In this document: positions 39,324 through 52,090 of the stretch, one piece after another | Position numbering within the stretch: the stretch's first letter is position 1 | Layout: the number at the start of each line of letters is the position of its first letter | Assembly (NCBI GenBank): GCA_016758965.1 | Contig: JAEPRB010000005.1 | Span: 62,001 to 126,000 of the forward strand | Source: Circinella minor | Taxonomy: Eukaryota > Mucoromycota > Mucoromycetes > Mucorales > Lichtheimiaceae | Direction of reading: 5' to 3' | DNA length: 64,000 bases | Made by a program: the position numbers and the translations under genes | Notes under the pieces: generated by a model | The model's input: only the letters and a program-made list of their open reading frames with translations | What the model was told of the DNA's origin: nothing | Database searches by the model: none

Positions 39324-42300
39324 TTATTTAACATAGAACCCTTGGCTCTCCATGATAGCTGTTTTTAACATATGTTCCAACTTTTCTTTGGTCTCATAGC
39401 GATATAATACCAATTGATTAAAGCAAGTATGTGCTGATGGTAATCGATTACAGTCTTCACCACCACAAGCAATTTTTAAATTCATTTGTGTAGCCCCAGT
39501 AGCAGGTATACGATCACTTCCAGTAACAAACATGAGTAATTTGCGTTGGACAGAAGGATCCATGGCTTTCATGATACTCCAAAAATGTCTATAATTAAAT
39601 AAGTAAAATAAAATTAAGTTTTATACTTTGTTTTAAGAGAAAAAAAACTATGAATTTCTTATTATTTAAGTTTATCATAATAATAACGTACTGTATAGTA
39701 TCTTCATCTTGATCAAAACCTTGATATTCCGTTTGCCCACATAAATCATCAATTTCCAATGGTTCGTCACTACCTCGTACCAACAACTCAATTTCTTGAG
39801 GCCTGAACAAAGATAATGCATTACCACCACAAACATGATAAAATCCACGTCGAAATGCACCAAACTGTCGTTCCACACTTGAATTCAGAACATGATTGAC
39901 GTATAAATCAACAAAATGTTGCCGATTCTCATTTGTGACCATATGTTTCGAGCCCTCAGATATTAAATCAATTGATTGTCTTTGACCAAAAGCATCCACT
40001 TCAGCAACAAAGGCACGACAAAATGTACTTTCGACATCACCTTCAAATTCCAATAATTGTCGTAATCCACGTGCTAATCCTGGACGGAAAATTTCCAAAT
40101 CAGAAATATCCACTGGGTGGCCCAATAGCTTTTTATAACATGCTGTTGGCAAATGAATATCCAAAATGGTTGAATTATAAATGGCTAAGCCAAGTACAAT
40201 ACCAACAAGAAAATATTGACCTTCGTTTTCAAAACTGGTAGGGTTGAACCAACATAAATTAGCGTCTTCATCATATGTAAACATGCCATATTGTGGATCA
40301 AATAAGGAGCGTACAAGTAATAGGAACCATTCTTTTCGTAAACCACCAGCATCAACACCTTCTTCTCCTACAAATTCTATTCGTAATGATTTCTTGAGAT
40401 CTAATTCATTTTGTGCAAGCTTTATACAGATCAAGTTTGCTGTTAGGTGAGTTTTTTTTTGTCCAATATTAATAATATAAAAGTAGCAATTTTTTTTATT
40501 TACCTGGCGTAGTGAGTCTTCAATAAGATTTTCTCGCCTCACTCGTAGAACAAGATATGGCATTGAAGCTTTTTGATGGAATAGCATATTGAAAAATGCT
40601 TCCCGCCATTTTGTTTCCATCTGTCGTTTTGCATCCGCTTCAAGGATTTGCATTTTAGCACCCATACTGATCAGAAAAGGGTATTGGCAAAATGCAAATT
40701 TTCTATATAGATATAAAGATAGAGAGTTTTATTAGCTAAGTTGTCCTAGTGTTTTCATGTTATTGTTATGTTAATACACTATTTTATTTACCCGGATCTA
40801 GATTGCCAGGATTCAAAATCTGCCAAAAGATTAATATAGTCAATCATTGTATTGTAGAAATCTGATATTGGTAACTTGTTTGATTGATGATTTGCCGCAA
40901 CTTTTTATATATAGATATATAATAAATAAATGAAATAGATAAATATATTAGAAGACTATCATCGCCAGTATAGTATCCTTTATACATAAATATTATGTTT
41001 TGATTTTATCAACTCACACAATAACGCCATCGTACGTGCAGCACTTGATATTTTCCAATCTGATTCATAAGCAGCAGGTAGTCCATGTCTACTTCGTTGC
41101 GCTCGAGTTACTCGATAAGTTATAAACATATGAACAAGGTGTATTTTATTACTAAAACCTTCTGTAGTATATCTATGCATTTATTTTATATACACCAAAA
41201 TATGTTTAGTCTTTTTTCTTTCTTTGCATAAAAACACAATATTTTAAGTATCTTAAAACGAAACAAAACAAACATACTTTGCAAACCAATTGACAAGTCC
41301 TTGATGACATTCATTATTAAGACAACTAAGAATACCAAATATCCGTTTTAATAAATTATGATGATGTTTTGTTTCCGCTTGGAAATTATATTGAGATAAC
41401 AAAGGGTTCTATAAAAAGTATAGTTTTGTTTGTTTGATTGTCAGCCCAGAAATTCCCATGATCTGTAATATTATGTGCCTCGATTTTTTATTTTTTGAAC
41501 ACATAAACCTTTTCAACTTCCCACCCCTTCATTTTTTTCCTTTTATTTTACCTCGAGAATGATTAGTAAAAATCGAATATCACTCATACGCCTTAATGGA
41601 ATTGAGGGTCGTTTCAATAATTTGTCAGTTGCAGTCATCATTCCTCTTATTACATTGACGGGCTATAATACCATACATTATTAATACTTTAAACCTTGAA
41701 TTTCTCCAATCCGTCAACAACCAAGAAAAAAAAGGAAGAGTAATTACTTACTAAACTTAATAATATTCTATATGCATCACGGATTTCTGTCATATTTAAT
41801 CCACTATCTTCTAATGAAGTTTCTTTGTCCTAAATATAAAAAATAACTCCACTTAATCCTGTTTATCATTTGTCTTTTATATTTTTTTTAGGAAAAAAAA
41901 AATAGATAGATTACATTTAAAAAGCTATGATTTAGGCAGACCCAGCTGCCAAAAGTCATTTCGACCATTTTTTCAACGGGTTCATAATATTTTTCAAGAT
42001 TTTTTTGATCAATTTCTTCTTCCATTTCTCGTCGTGCTGCTTTTTCTTTAGCTGAACATTTTGCTACTGTACGTTTTAATTGTCGAAATGTAATAGGTTC
42101 GTTCGGTTGTTTTCGAATATGGGGTTTCAAATCATTGACGGTATCACATTCGGGGCATCGAAACCGAGAAACTGTTTCCTGGTAACGTAGTTCACTATGG
42201 TTACGAAAAGTAATAATAATGGTATTTAATATAAAATGAGTCGTTTCTTTTTTTCTTCTTCTCTTGTTTTCTTTACCTGCTGCAACACATGCATTTACCA

Positions 42301-42714
42301 TGTGCCTAAAAAGAAGAGAATATATAACACAAGTAGTTAGGAAACCATAAAAAAAAGTTCTTTTCTGTTTGTCAGCTTTCGTAAAGAAGGTAGTTAAAAA
42401 AAGTTATATATATGTACCAGATCAGGATTTTGTTGGTCTTCGTCATTAACTTCAGTATTTGTCACAGTAATGAGTTCATTTGATATTGATAGTGGTGATG
42501 GTGATTGTTCTTTATTATTATGAGTAGTCGAAATAGCAGCTACTTGACCGGGCAAGTAAACTGTTGTCGGCTTACGAGCGGAATTACTTTGTCCAGTCGT
42601 CATGTACGATTCTGTATTAGTTCTATTGACAAAAGTGCCGTGTATTGATTGACGCCACGGCTCAAATGAAGTTGTATATGCACCAGTGGATTCGGTCATG
42701 TCATTAGTTTCCAT
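39324..42714 (-). CDS. HUL4: HECT-type E3 ubiquitin ligase, HUL4-like
   Basis: Eleven exons (minus): 42418-42714, 42277-42305, 41915-42194, 41752-41829, 41552-41662, 41278-41408, 41018-41172, 40792-40900, 40504-40702, 39692-40419, 39324-39588; 793 aa. The N-terminus is Ser/Thr-rich, then a Cys cluster (GKCMCCS...RFRCPECD) that may bind zinc. The middle contains PISDFYNTMIDY and GKFAFCQYPFLISMGAK, conserved in Hul4. The HECT domain has LRIEFVGEEGVDAGGLRKEWF, DANLCWFNP, FLVGIVLGLAIYNSTILDIHLP, IDDLCGQTEYQGFD, HFWSIM and FVTGSDRIPATG. The catalytic cysteine is in LPSAHTCFNQL. HECT ligases accept ubiquitin on this Cys and transfer it to substrate. Exon 2 is only 29 nt. Two donors are GTGAGT or GTACGT; all junctions keep frame. 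Substrates are unknown. Confidence 0.9.
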
Positions 42715-43983
42715 TCAATTTGAAAAAAAAGAGGGAGAGAGAAAGACAGTGAAGGTAAAAAAAAAAGTTGGAAATAAATGAGAGGTTATAAGGTATAAAA
42801 CTATGGTTCAAATTTAATATCCGCAGCCAAAACTGTTGCAGTTGTGGGGGAGAAATTCTTTTTTATCATAATCGGGTTTTTGAAAAAAGTCCAGTGGATC
42901 TTTACCACTTGATCTTCTTTCCCTTTATTTATGCTGGCAACCTAATAACTTAGTATTTATTTTACTTTTAATAGCATTTACTTTATATATTTAATTCTTT
43001 TTCAAAGATATATAATATTATCATATATTCAATTACATTTTTTCTTTAAATCATTGATGAAAAAAAGTGGAGGTGAAAGGGTCTTAGAATCTTGCATTGA
43101 TGGTATCGTGTGTAACAATTAACTGGGTAGCGTTATCAATGTTATACCAATAAAAAAAAATAGTTTAAGTCAGTTGGACGGCTGACATCAGTTTTGTCCT
43201 ACACATAGCTTTTTTTATTATGAAGCCGTTAATATCCCAGTGCATATTCTCTTGGCAAAACACATACAATAAAAAAAAGGGCTGAGGCGACCTTTTTTCT
43301 CTTTCCTTCTTTTTCTTCACACCCATTCATTTCAATCAATCCTTCTCCCCAACACCAGTAATTCTAAATAAAACAAAATATGATGCGTAGTAGGACTAGA
43401 TATTTTTTTTAATTGGTGAAAACAGAAGATATTTTACTTCGTTGAATGATCTATTTAGATAATTTATACTATTATTATCATTACATCATTTATGAAAGAA
43501 ATAAAGTCATCTGTTATTATATATATATATACAATATGGATTACTATAGTAATAATAACAATGATAAGTAAATTAAAGGGGTTTCCTATTAATCATGTAA
43601 TTAATTATAATTATCACATAACTCTCTACTTCTCTTTCTCTCTTATTACTTTAAATTATTTCATGTGATAAAGTACTTCCAACAAATACAACTTAAAGAA
43701 TTATTACTATTAGTAATTAGATTACAGTTAATATAATATCTAATAAAAATATATTAATAACACATATACTCTGTATTGATAGCTTTTTTTTTATATAATA
43801 CTTCTCATTATTTTTTATCAATTGAGTTTGGGGTCAATCAATCAGAGACTCGTCGGTTCACGAAAAAACACGAATATATTATCCAATTATGCAGGCGGGC
43901 CATATAAGTTAGGTTTATTATATATTCTTTCTTTGTCTTCTTCCGCTAATACCCTTTTTTTTTGTCAACAACAGCCAAAAGCA
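42715..43983. other. Divergent intergenic region between HUL4 and APC4
   Basis: Contains both promoters. The first 650 bases hold A/T runs and pyrimidine-rich patches, the rest is AT-rich. An open frame from 43822 runs in frame into APC4, but its start would be TTG and its residues are UTR-like, so it is left out of the gene. Confidence 0.5.
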
Positions 43984-46900
43984 ATGAAGGTTAATGATAC
44001 TTTACCATTCACCGATCATTCTCAATTTTCATTTCCTTTATTTCACTGGAAGAATTTAAAGAAACAAGCAAAACAGATCGTATGGTGCCCAACTCAAGAT
44101 CTTGCTGTCATTGTCTTTATGGATAACATGATCGCGCTATGTAGGGATGGTTGGTCTCCGATCTGGGAAATGTCTGCTCCTGATGCAACCGAAGTTACTG
44201 CTTTAGTATGGAATCCAAACGGTAATATACAATAGCTTTTTTTTTTTGTTTTGAAGGGGAATATTCATTCAATGCATATATATACATTTATAGAAGGAAA
44301 GAAACATTGTAATTAAGCAATTTATATTATATTATTTAGGAGAAGAGTTTGCTATAGGATTTTCAAATGGTTCTGTACGACGAGTGGATGCAACATGTGC
44401 AGAACCAAAATATATTGTATATACACCACCACCTACATCATTCTCAACATCATCTATTACAAAGGGGGCTTCAGGACGATCTGGTAGTCTAAAGATCACA
44501 TCACTTGCTTGGGTTCACTTTCCTCGAAAAGAAAATAATTTTAAGGATATCACGGTAAGATAATATAAAAGAGGTGGAAATGTGATATGATGATATATAA
44601 TCAAAGTAACGCATAAATTATACATATTCAAGCATGGATTTGATCCGAAAGCAATGGAGTTTACCAATGAAATCCCTGCCCTGAATATGGAGCCACCAGA
44701 TGAACCAGCGTAAAGTTTACATCTTATCGACTTTAAAAAATACTTTATAAATAAATGTGAGGTTTTGAACTAAAAAATATCGTTTTTTTTGTAATATAGA
44801 CCTCTTGCCTTATTCCTTAAACAAAAAAAACCTCCACTTCCTGATCCACCATCAAAAGCATCTGAAGGGAAACATACTTTGTTACTTGTTGGTGACAATT
44901 ATGGCCGAATTCACTTGAGGTAAATTAAAACCGGTTTTCTTTTTTTGGCATTTCTTTCTTTTTTCTTAGTTTTCAACAACCAAAGAGTATATAGTGTTAA
45001 ACACTGAACTAGTCTCAATGGTACATACCATATAGGTACTATGAGCGTACGAGCAGATGGGAAAGCGGTAAGTTTAGACATATATATATATAGAATTGGA
45101 AGAGGGAAAATGAAAATAAATAGGTAATATATTCATATATTAAATCTCTTCATTATCTATTATTACAGAAGGATAAAGGACATATAATTGCTACTGGCAT
45201 TGGACCTACATTATCAACAGTTCAAGCACTTGTTCAAAAATCCACTGAAAAAAGAGAAATGTTTACAATGGACTCGAGTATATTACTCGCAAAAAGAAAT
45301 GAGTTATGTAATATTGCAGAAGAACAAAAACATGTGGGTTTCTTATTACGATATATCAACCAATGCGTGAGTCTTCTAAATAAGCATCATACAACTATTC
45401 GACAACTTGCTGAACAGAGCTCGGGCGAAATTGCTCGTCTTTTATTAGAGCGTAATGGTGGGTATTGATTTTTTTTTTCTTGTTTAAATGGTTGTAATTA
45501 TATATTTTTGAAAAAAAAAAGTGCTTTATTAATAACACCTTTTTGTTACTGTCAATAAGATCAAATGGATCCCATGCCACAAATTGAATTGTTAGGATTA
45601 ATATCTACCGGAAATACAAGTGAACCTGTACATGCTTATTTTACTCAATATCTAACAGAACAAGTAAATACATGCTACTTTTATTGATATACTTATGTAT
45701 ATTATTTAACAACTATTATAAGTTAAGATATTAATATATCGTTTTGATTTATTAGCAAGTTAAACGTTGGGAAAGTCGTTCAGGTCAGAGTTATGGAAAT
45801 TTACAAAAACTTATTAATGAATATTTGGAACCTGCTTGTTCGCGACTTTTACATCGTCTCCATCGATTACGAGGATATAGTTTATGGTAAGATAATACAA
45901 TAACAACCATAAAATAGAACAAATCTTTATAAAAAAAAAGTGCTAAATTTACTTTTTTTTTTTTACTTGATATAATAATATTAAAAAAGGACAGAACGAT
46001 ATTCGGGATTGATAGATATAAGTGGAGTCGAAACATGTATTGACACAACGCAATTACTTCTAAAGCGATTAATTTTTTATCGAATATCCATTGATAAGGT
46101 CTGCATAGAATTCCGCGAATTTATCAAATGGATCCTCCATAGTAAGTGTTATCTTTATCTCTCTCTTCTTTTTCGGGTATGTTACGTATAGTTATACCTT
46201 TTTTTTACGATCCAAACTAACTCTTTTTCTCGATCTCTTTCTATCTGTGTTTTAGTGGTTGAAAAGTTTGGAGAACGTGATACGGAACAACAGCAACAAC
46301 AAAACCAGACAGACGGCACATCTTATGATCCTTGGTTAGTAGTTAGTTATATCAAGAAATCATTTGCTACAGATGGTTTGGCTGAATATTTTACAGTATA
46401 TCCTGGTCTTGAAAGTTCAGGTACTAGGCAAAAGAATTGGTCTATATTACATATATGTATATGAGGGATAAAAAAAAAACAGATACTGTATTAATCTTTT
46501 ATAATTTAGATAAGCGGTGGAAACAAACAGGGTTTTTACAACTTGCCAATTCCTTAACAGAAATGTGTAGTAACATGTTGGATCGACCATCTAATATGAT
46601 TAGTACGCAAACAAGAATATTGAAAAAACATTCTATCCAATTCAAAGATCAACAAATTCAACGGAAAAGTGCTCGTTCATTTGCTTCTTGGGTTACTGGA
46701 GAAGAAACAAGCTCAAATGTATGTTGTCACTCTTTTTTATTTATTTATTCTCTTCTGTTTTTGCTTTTAATATTTATGGGAAACTATCGTCCTGTTGATT
46801 TTTTTTCGCATATTAGGCTATTCAATATTACGCATTTGCACGAGAAAATGATCGAGGAGCAATAGGTAATTAGATTTTTTTTTCGACTGCATAATGTTGC

Positions 46901-47446
46901 TAACACAAAGGTTTTATATATATAGTAACTATTGTTAAAAAATGTCTTGAAGAACCATATACTGTATCTTATGCTTCTGGTCGCCTTGAAAACGTACGAA
47001 TACATGATATAGAATTCTTGGACGCTCAAGAATTAGGAATGGTAATCGAGTCAACAAAAGGTAAAAAAATAAACACAGGGAAGTGATTCAATCTATATGT
47101 AAACAATTATTAACGTGTTTTTTTTCTTGAGAACATTCTAGCTTCACGGTCATTTTTGGGTACCATTAATTATCCTGATCTTAGTTATACAACACTTAAA
47201 ACTGATCTCTTAGTATCTGGCGATACAACTACAAAGGTAAATAGAATAAAAAGTACAAAAGACTGTAACCAGACAACAACATAATATGTACTTATTACAT
47301 TTTCTATTTAGACACCTATTGCAAGACATATGGAATTGACCCGGGTATCAAATGTAATATTTGGTGCCAATGGAAGAACAAGACGTAGAATTATGGAAAC
47401 AATTGGTTCTAATAAGAAAGCTTACATATTTCTTATGGACGATTAA
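43984..47446 (+). CDS. APC4: Anaphase-promoting complex subunit 4 (APC4)
   Basis: Fifteen exons: 43984-44221, 44340-44554, 44633-44709, 44800-44919, 45013-45067, 45169-45457, 45560-45663, 45756-45886, 45990-46141, 46256-46420, 46510-46718, 46817-46865, 46926-47060, 47142-47236, 47312-47446; 722 aa. The N-terminal part is an APC4-type WD40 propeller (KQIVWCPTQDLAVIVFMDNMIALCRDGWSPIW, TALVWNPNGEEFAIGFSNGSVR, LLLVGDNYGRIHLSLNGTYHIG). The helical APC4 region follows (LLRYINQCVSLLNKH, EPACSRLLHRLHRLRGYSLW, ISGVETCIDTTQLLLKRLIFYRISIDKVCIEFREFIKWI). The C-terminus includes YSYASGR-like VSYASGRLENVRIHD. In the APC/C it is part of the platform joining Apc1 and Apc5. Exon 5 begins after an internal TAG (45010-45012), not the TAG next to 45055, because only the former keeps frame and gives the conserved GRIHLSLNGTY. 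Many small introns and a 49-nt exon make this the most fragmented gene here. Confidence 0.9.
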
Positions 47447-48545
47447 AAAGAAAAAGAAAAAAAATAAAGACGACAACAAAGTATATTATCAATAGTTATA
47501 CAAATATTATTAAAAAACTGTAACAACATCTTTTATTATATACGAAAAAATAATTGAATAAATATCCTGACAAAACATCTCTTTGTTTTCCGGCTTTTAT
47601 CTATGTGGTACATCAGATCATTTCCTTGGATATTTGTTATCTCTTTTTAATAATGTATTCAAATCCAGGGCGTTTTCGTTTGACTGAATTCTTGAAAATG
47701 GTTCCTTCCATTAGTCCGGAACAAACATTTTCCTGGTGTTATAGAGCAAGAGATCTCGGTTCACATGTAGCATAAAGCGCCACAATATATTTTTTAAACC
47801 TTATTTTTATGGAAACATTGTTCTTTTTCTTATAAACTCATCATTTGCTTTAATCAGTATAAAGTCATAGTCAAGTCACTGTTTTTTTTTCATGCCTTAT
47901 TATACTACTAACAAAATTTTTTAATACAAGTAAAATATGAGTAGAGAGACAGTTATTTTGAATTTAAGTATTTTAGCTTTACTCGTGCATATGCATCATA
48001 AACAGTTTCGATGACTCAGCATAAGCCATCATTCTCTCACCTGAACTTTACCTCACAACAGTCTCAGTGGTCAATTCTTTTTATCTCAAAATATACAAAA
48101 TTTAATTTTCTTCTCTTGGTTTCAATACAGTTTTGCTAAAATGGATAGTTTGTCTCTTTTATTGTAGATTATAATAAGTAAAACAGTATATTTTCTCATT
48201 GTTTGATCTTATTTCATAATCTTAGGCTATAATAAACACCGAAGACTGGAACACTATTTATTTTAGTTACACACATGGTATACAAAGCCGCGGGTTTTTC
48301 TTATTTTATAGATTTTCTCTTTTTAATTTTTTTTCTTTTCTTTTGTTGGTGTAGAAATAACATAATAATAGAAATATATCCAGATAAATTTAATCCAACA
48401 AAAAGTAAGCAGTAAGAGAAATATTTTTAGTCTTAAGAACCGTTATTTTGTTTTTTTCTTTTGATTTTTGCTCATCGACAATGGTTTTTCATAAAGATAA
48501 AAACCAAAGACCCCTTTTTTCGTATTATCACAACGATCAGCTATC
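47447..48545. other. Intergenic, no supported gene
   Basis: AT-rich. A short frame near 47655-47775 of ordinary composition (NPGRFRLTEFLKMVPSISPE...YRARDLGSHVA, then stop) has no recognisable family and no splice partner seen; it may be debris. The rest includes the transporter promoter with T-rich patches. Confidence 0.45.
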
Positions 48546-50767
48546 ATGACAGTACAAATAAAACGTAATAGCGTTATAGAAGCAGAGAGTGACACTTCTT
48601 TTACCGTCTATACAACCGAGAAAGAAGAAAACAATGTTTTAGAAAAGGTTTTAATTAAAAAAATGTAGATAAAAGAATAGAAAAGCGTTTACAAAATAAC
48701 ACACGAATTTGTTTTATCATAATAGATCTCGAGTTTTTCAGATCACGAAAGTCAAATTAATCGCAGTCAAAAACATACTGAGAATCAAGATGATTTAATT
48801 GTCGTTGATAAAGGATATGCCTGGGTAATAACAGCCGGAGGAACTGCTGCATCAGTCTACATAGGTTTTCCTACAATTTGGTAATAAGTCGATTTTATTT
48901 ATAACAATATTGTTTAGGAAAAGAAAACAACCTTTAACTATTCCATAATTTTAACCAAAGTCTTGTTGATAATGTAGGGGTAAAATGTCAGCTTGCTAAA
49001 ATTATATCATATGTGACACCACTAATAATCATTCAGTTTCATTAAAATAACAATAAGTGTAGGTATCATACAAGACATATATATTAAAAATGGAATGTTT
49101 GCTGGCTCAGATAAAACAATACAATTGACGTTAATAGGAAGCTTGCTTCAAGCTCTCTTGATCGTATGCGTCGTTCTCAGTAATGTGCTATATGAACGGT
49201 TAGGCCCTCGTAACTTGTCTATTCTTGGTACATCACTAATTTTTGTCGGATTGCTGACGACAGGAGAAGCAACGAAAGTAGGTTTATTTATTTATTTACT
49301 GCTATTACCAATTAAGATATAATACATAACATATATAACTATCTCTTATTTTTTTTCTTGAAAATTACTAAATATTATAAATATTTTTTACTTTTAGATT
49401 TGGCATTTTTATTTATCTTTGAGTATAACTGTTGGAATTGGGATAGCCCTCATGTATGGTATGTGCTTACGTTGTGTACCACAGTGGTTTGTACAAAAAC
49501 GAGCAACCTCGTTTGGGATTCAGGGAAGTGTGCCTTCATTGTTTGGTTTAGTTCTTCCTTTTATAATTATACAAGTAAATAATACTCTTGGACATAAATG
49601 GTAATATGGATATTACAACTATTATATTCGACTCATTATTATATGTAAACAACTGTTTCACCAAGATCTTGTAATATTAATTATTATACTCAATATATTA
49701 TATATGGATACCAGGATTTTTCGTATTTTAGGGTTCATATTTTTGGGTGCAGGTTCTATAGCTATTGCCTTTATGAAAGATCAACCAACGAAAAAAAATA
49801 AAGACAGTTCAAAAACAAAAAGATCAAAAAACTTTGATTTAGATATTTGGAAGAATCGAAATATGATAATCTGGATTATCGTTTCACCTTTAGCTATAAG
49901 CGCTCGATACGTTGTATATGCATTTTTACCACGTACGTATTACCATTAAAATAATAATCGTTATATGTTCTTGTAAAAATATGTTTGCTACAGAATAATG
50001 CTAGAATTATAGTTTGCAAATGAAATAAATATAGTATGCGGAACATATTTGAAACTTTCGGGGACACAGGCTGCAGCCACTGTATCAGTTATGTCAGGGG
50101 CAGAATTTGTTGGAAGAATTGCACTTGGGTACGTAGCAACGTTAGAGGTTATCATAATAAAACTTTTTTTTTGTACTTAAGTTGTCGTAACAAAACAAAA
50201 AAAAAGTGTTGGATGTACTTATAATTAATATATACACCGACAAGAATAGGATATTGGGGGATAAAATAGGTCATTTAAACACAAACATCATAAGTTCATT
50301 TGTTTGTGCAATAGCGATTCTTATTATTTGGATGCTTGCAAACCAATTTGCTAGTCTTGTCGGATTTTCCATTCTATGCGGATTTTTTGGTGGTGCCTAT
50401 ACAGTTTTGTGTAAATGCAATACATTGTCGAAAAAGATAAATGATAGATATAGATCTACGTTTTTTTTACTAACCGAAAAGTATATCATTGGTACAATTT
50501 ATTATATAATATATAGTTCCTTCAGTGACTTCAAGTATTGTTAGCAAAGAAATGTATCCTTCTGCACTTAATGCCATGATGGGTACCAATGTTCTAACCA
50601 TTGTATTACCACTTGTTGCCAGTAGTCTAGGAACTGATAGTAATAGCATTGGTAACGACCCATTTTTACTGTATAAAGTTGTTTCTGGTGGAATATTTGC
50701 TCTATGCGGTTTACTAAGTTGTATTATCAAGTTTCGAATGAATCGGAAAATATTTGCAAAAATATAA
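48546..50767 (+). CDS. Major facilitator superfamily transporter, monocarboxylate (MCT/MCH) type
   Basis: Proposed exons: 48546-48647, 48726-48880, 48978-48979 (2-nt microexon), 49063-49277, 49398-49600, 49715-49932, 50035-50128, 50250-50410, 50517-50767; 466 aa. After a charged cytosolic N-terminus comes the MCT signature DKGYAWVITAGG, then about 12 hydrophobic segments, with YERLGPRNLSILGT after TM2, WFVQKRATSFGIQGSVPS in TM4-5, a Lys-rich central loop, SGAEFVGRIALGILGDKIG and ISSFVCAIAILIIWML. These carriers move monocarboxylates, or in fungi riboflavin and other compounds; the substrate is unknown. Without the microexon the frame breaks, or conserved Trp-Gly after PTI is lost (TICVGII). 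The alternative acceptor before 49058 gives an in-frame but non-consensus version. GTTTTA is a weak first donor. If neither splice is used, the gene is broken here. Confidence 0.8.
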
Positions 50768-50984
50768 ATTTTACATCATTATTATATACAGTTAAATTAA
50801 ATAGATCAAATATATTATGCTATTATTGAAGCACGATGTTTTCTCACTCTTATATAAGTCTTTTTTATTTTAAAAAATAAAAATAATATAAAAGAAAATA
50901 AATAAAAGAGTTTATTAAATATTAGTTATATATAGATACAATTTTGCAGCTCAAAATATATTTGCATAATGCAGTAGAAACCGG
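50768..50984. other. Transporter 3' flank
   Basis: AT-rich 3' flank of the transporter gene; no gene seen. Confidence 0.5.
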
Positions 50985-51105
50985 AGCTTTGCTGGCCTAA
51001 CCAGCACGAGCTTGATGGACCTGGGACGAGAGGACGAGAGGACGAGCCGATCGAAAAGGGAACTCGCAGCTGGCACTCCCTTTTCAATCGGTTCTCCCAT
51101 CAAAC
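50985..51105. repeat. GC-rich nested inverted and tandem repeats (hairpin-forming)
   Basis: A GC-rich island in AT-rich DNA. It holds TGCTGG-CCTAA-CCAGCA (50990-51006); 2.9 copies of GGACGAGA (51024-51046); a 15 bp stem CCGATCGAAAAGGGA / TCCCTTTTCAATCGG (one mismatch) around a loop containing the palindrome CAGCTG (51047-51091); and outer arms TTGATGG (51012-51018) / CCATCAA (51097-51103). It could be a mobile-element remnant or a structured RNA. I recognise no known RNA family. A minus-strand open frame of 60 codons spans it, without a recognisable domain. Confidence 0.6.
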
Positions 51106-51303
51106 AAAAAGTAGAAATCTCGGCTTGGTACATATGTATCCAACATTTAACCCCTGCAAAAATATTAAAACAATAAAAGACAATTATTGGTTTAGTTACG
51201 AAAGTCCCATCGATTATTACTATTGTTGGTCAAACCAGCGACAAATACCTTTGCTCCCGAGGCCCCTCTTCCTTGGTTGTACCTTCCGTGTAATTTATAC
51301 GGT

Positions 51304-52090
51304 CTATAAATATATATGAACCTGTATTATTATTAGAAAAAAAAACCGCTTATAAATAATAAAAGAATAAGGTGTATAATTGTATATATAATATATTAAC
51401 CGGATCAAAAAAAAAATGTTGTGCTTTACCTGACGACGTTGGATCATCATCGCCGTCATCACTATCCCAATTATTATATGGCATCTGGAAGCAGTGGACC
51501 TTAGTGTTGTTATGCCTCACTGCTCACAAAGGTTTTTTTTTCTTGTAGCGCATTACATTATGCGATTTCCTCTTTCTTTTTTCATGGTTAAAAGTTAGGT
51601 AGTAGAGGAACAGATACCGAAGCTGCTCTTTCTTGTTCACTAACAATGTAGTAAAGCTATGTCAACGTAACCTTTTACCGAAAAAAAGTATACGTATACT
51701 CACAAAATAAATAAATCTTGGACTGTATCGTTTTCTTCTTTGTTTTCATCACCCTTCTGAATGATAAGACTGTTCTGATAAAAAAGGAGCAATCAAAAAA
51801 CTGAAACAAAGGATTTTTGTAGTAAGTAAATGGGAAAAAAAGTTGGTGGACTGTTTTTTTTATAATAGATGCATGAATAAAAAAAAGCCATAATATGTCT
51901 CATGAACAAATACGGAAAGGTCACTAATACTCGATATAATAATGTAAATCCGTAAGAACTGAAAACAACTTTTTGTTTAATTCTCGGAAGTCGCCGCCGA
52001 TCTTTTTGTTGATTGTTCGCTCACACAGCTATTTATTAAAACAAAAATGAGAATTAAAGTTAACAAGGAAGAAAAAGGAAACGCCAACAT
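51304..52090 (-). CDS. Candidate 69-residue type I membrane microprotein (spliced, weak)
   Basis: A chain of four small minus-strand exons keeps frame: 52025-52090, 51704-51774, 51430-51484, 51304-51321. Exon 1 is a textbook signal peptide (MLAFPFSSLLTLILIFVLIN, then SC) ending at donor GTGAGC. Exon 2 is acidic and polar with an N-glycosylation sequon (NDT), ending at GTGAGT. Exon 3 completes a hydrophobic span LFILCHIIIGIVMTAMMI followed by QRRQ, a classic stop-transfer arrangement, ending at CAG/GTAAAG. Exon 4 adds five residues and TAG. No homologue is recognised. Introns of 250, 219 and 108 bases are longer than most here. Exon 1 read through gives a 37-aa peptide ending at 51977. Exon 3 in another frame is acidic (NNWDSDDGDDDPTSSG). 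Without transcript evidence this stays tentative. Confidence 0.3.

Noticed and set aside
43822..43983. N-terminal extension of APC4 starting MSLGS...
   Set aside because: It would start at TTG, and its residues look like translated leader; ATG 43984 begins the conserved-looking protein.
47554..47775. ORF with NPGRFRLTEFLKMVPSISPE
   Set aside because: Composition is coding-like, but there is no family, splice partner or conserved context.
50951..51133. 60-codon minus-strand ORF over the GC-rich hairpin island (MGEPIEKGVPAASS...)
   Set aside because: It is explained by the GC-rich repeat, which reduces stops; it connects to no upstream exon in a consistent frame.
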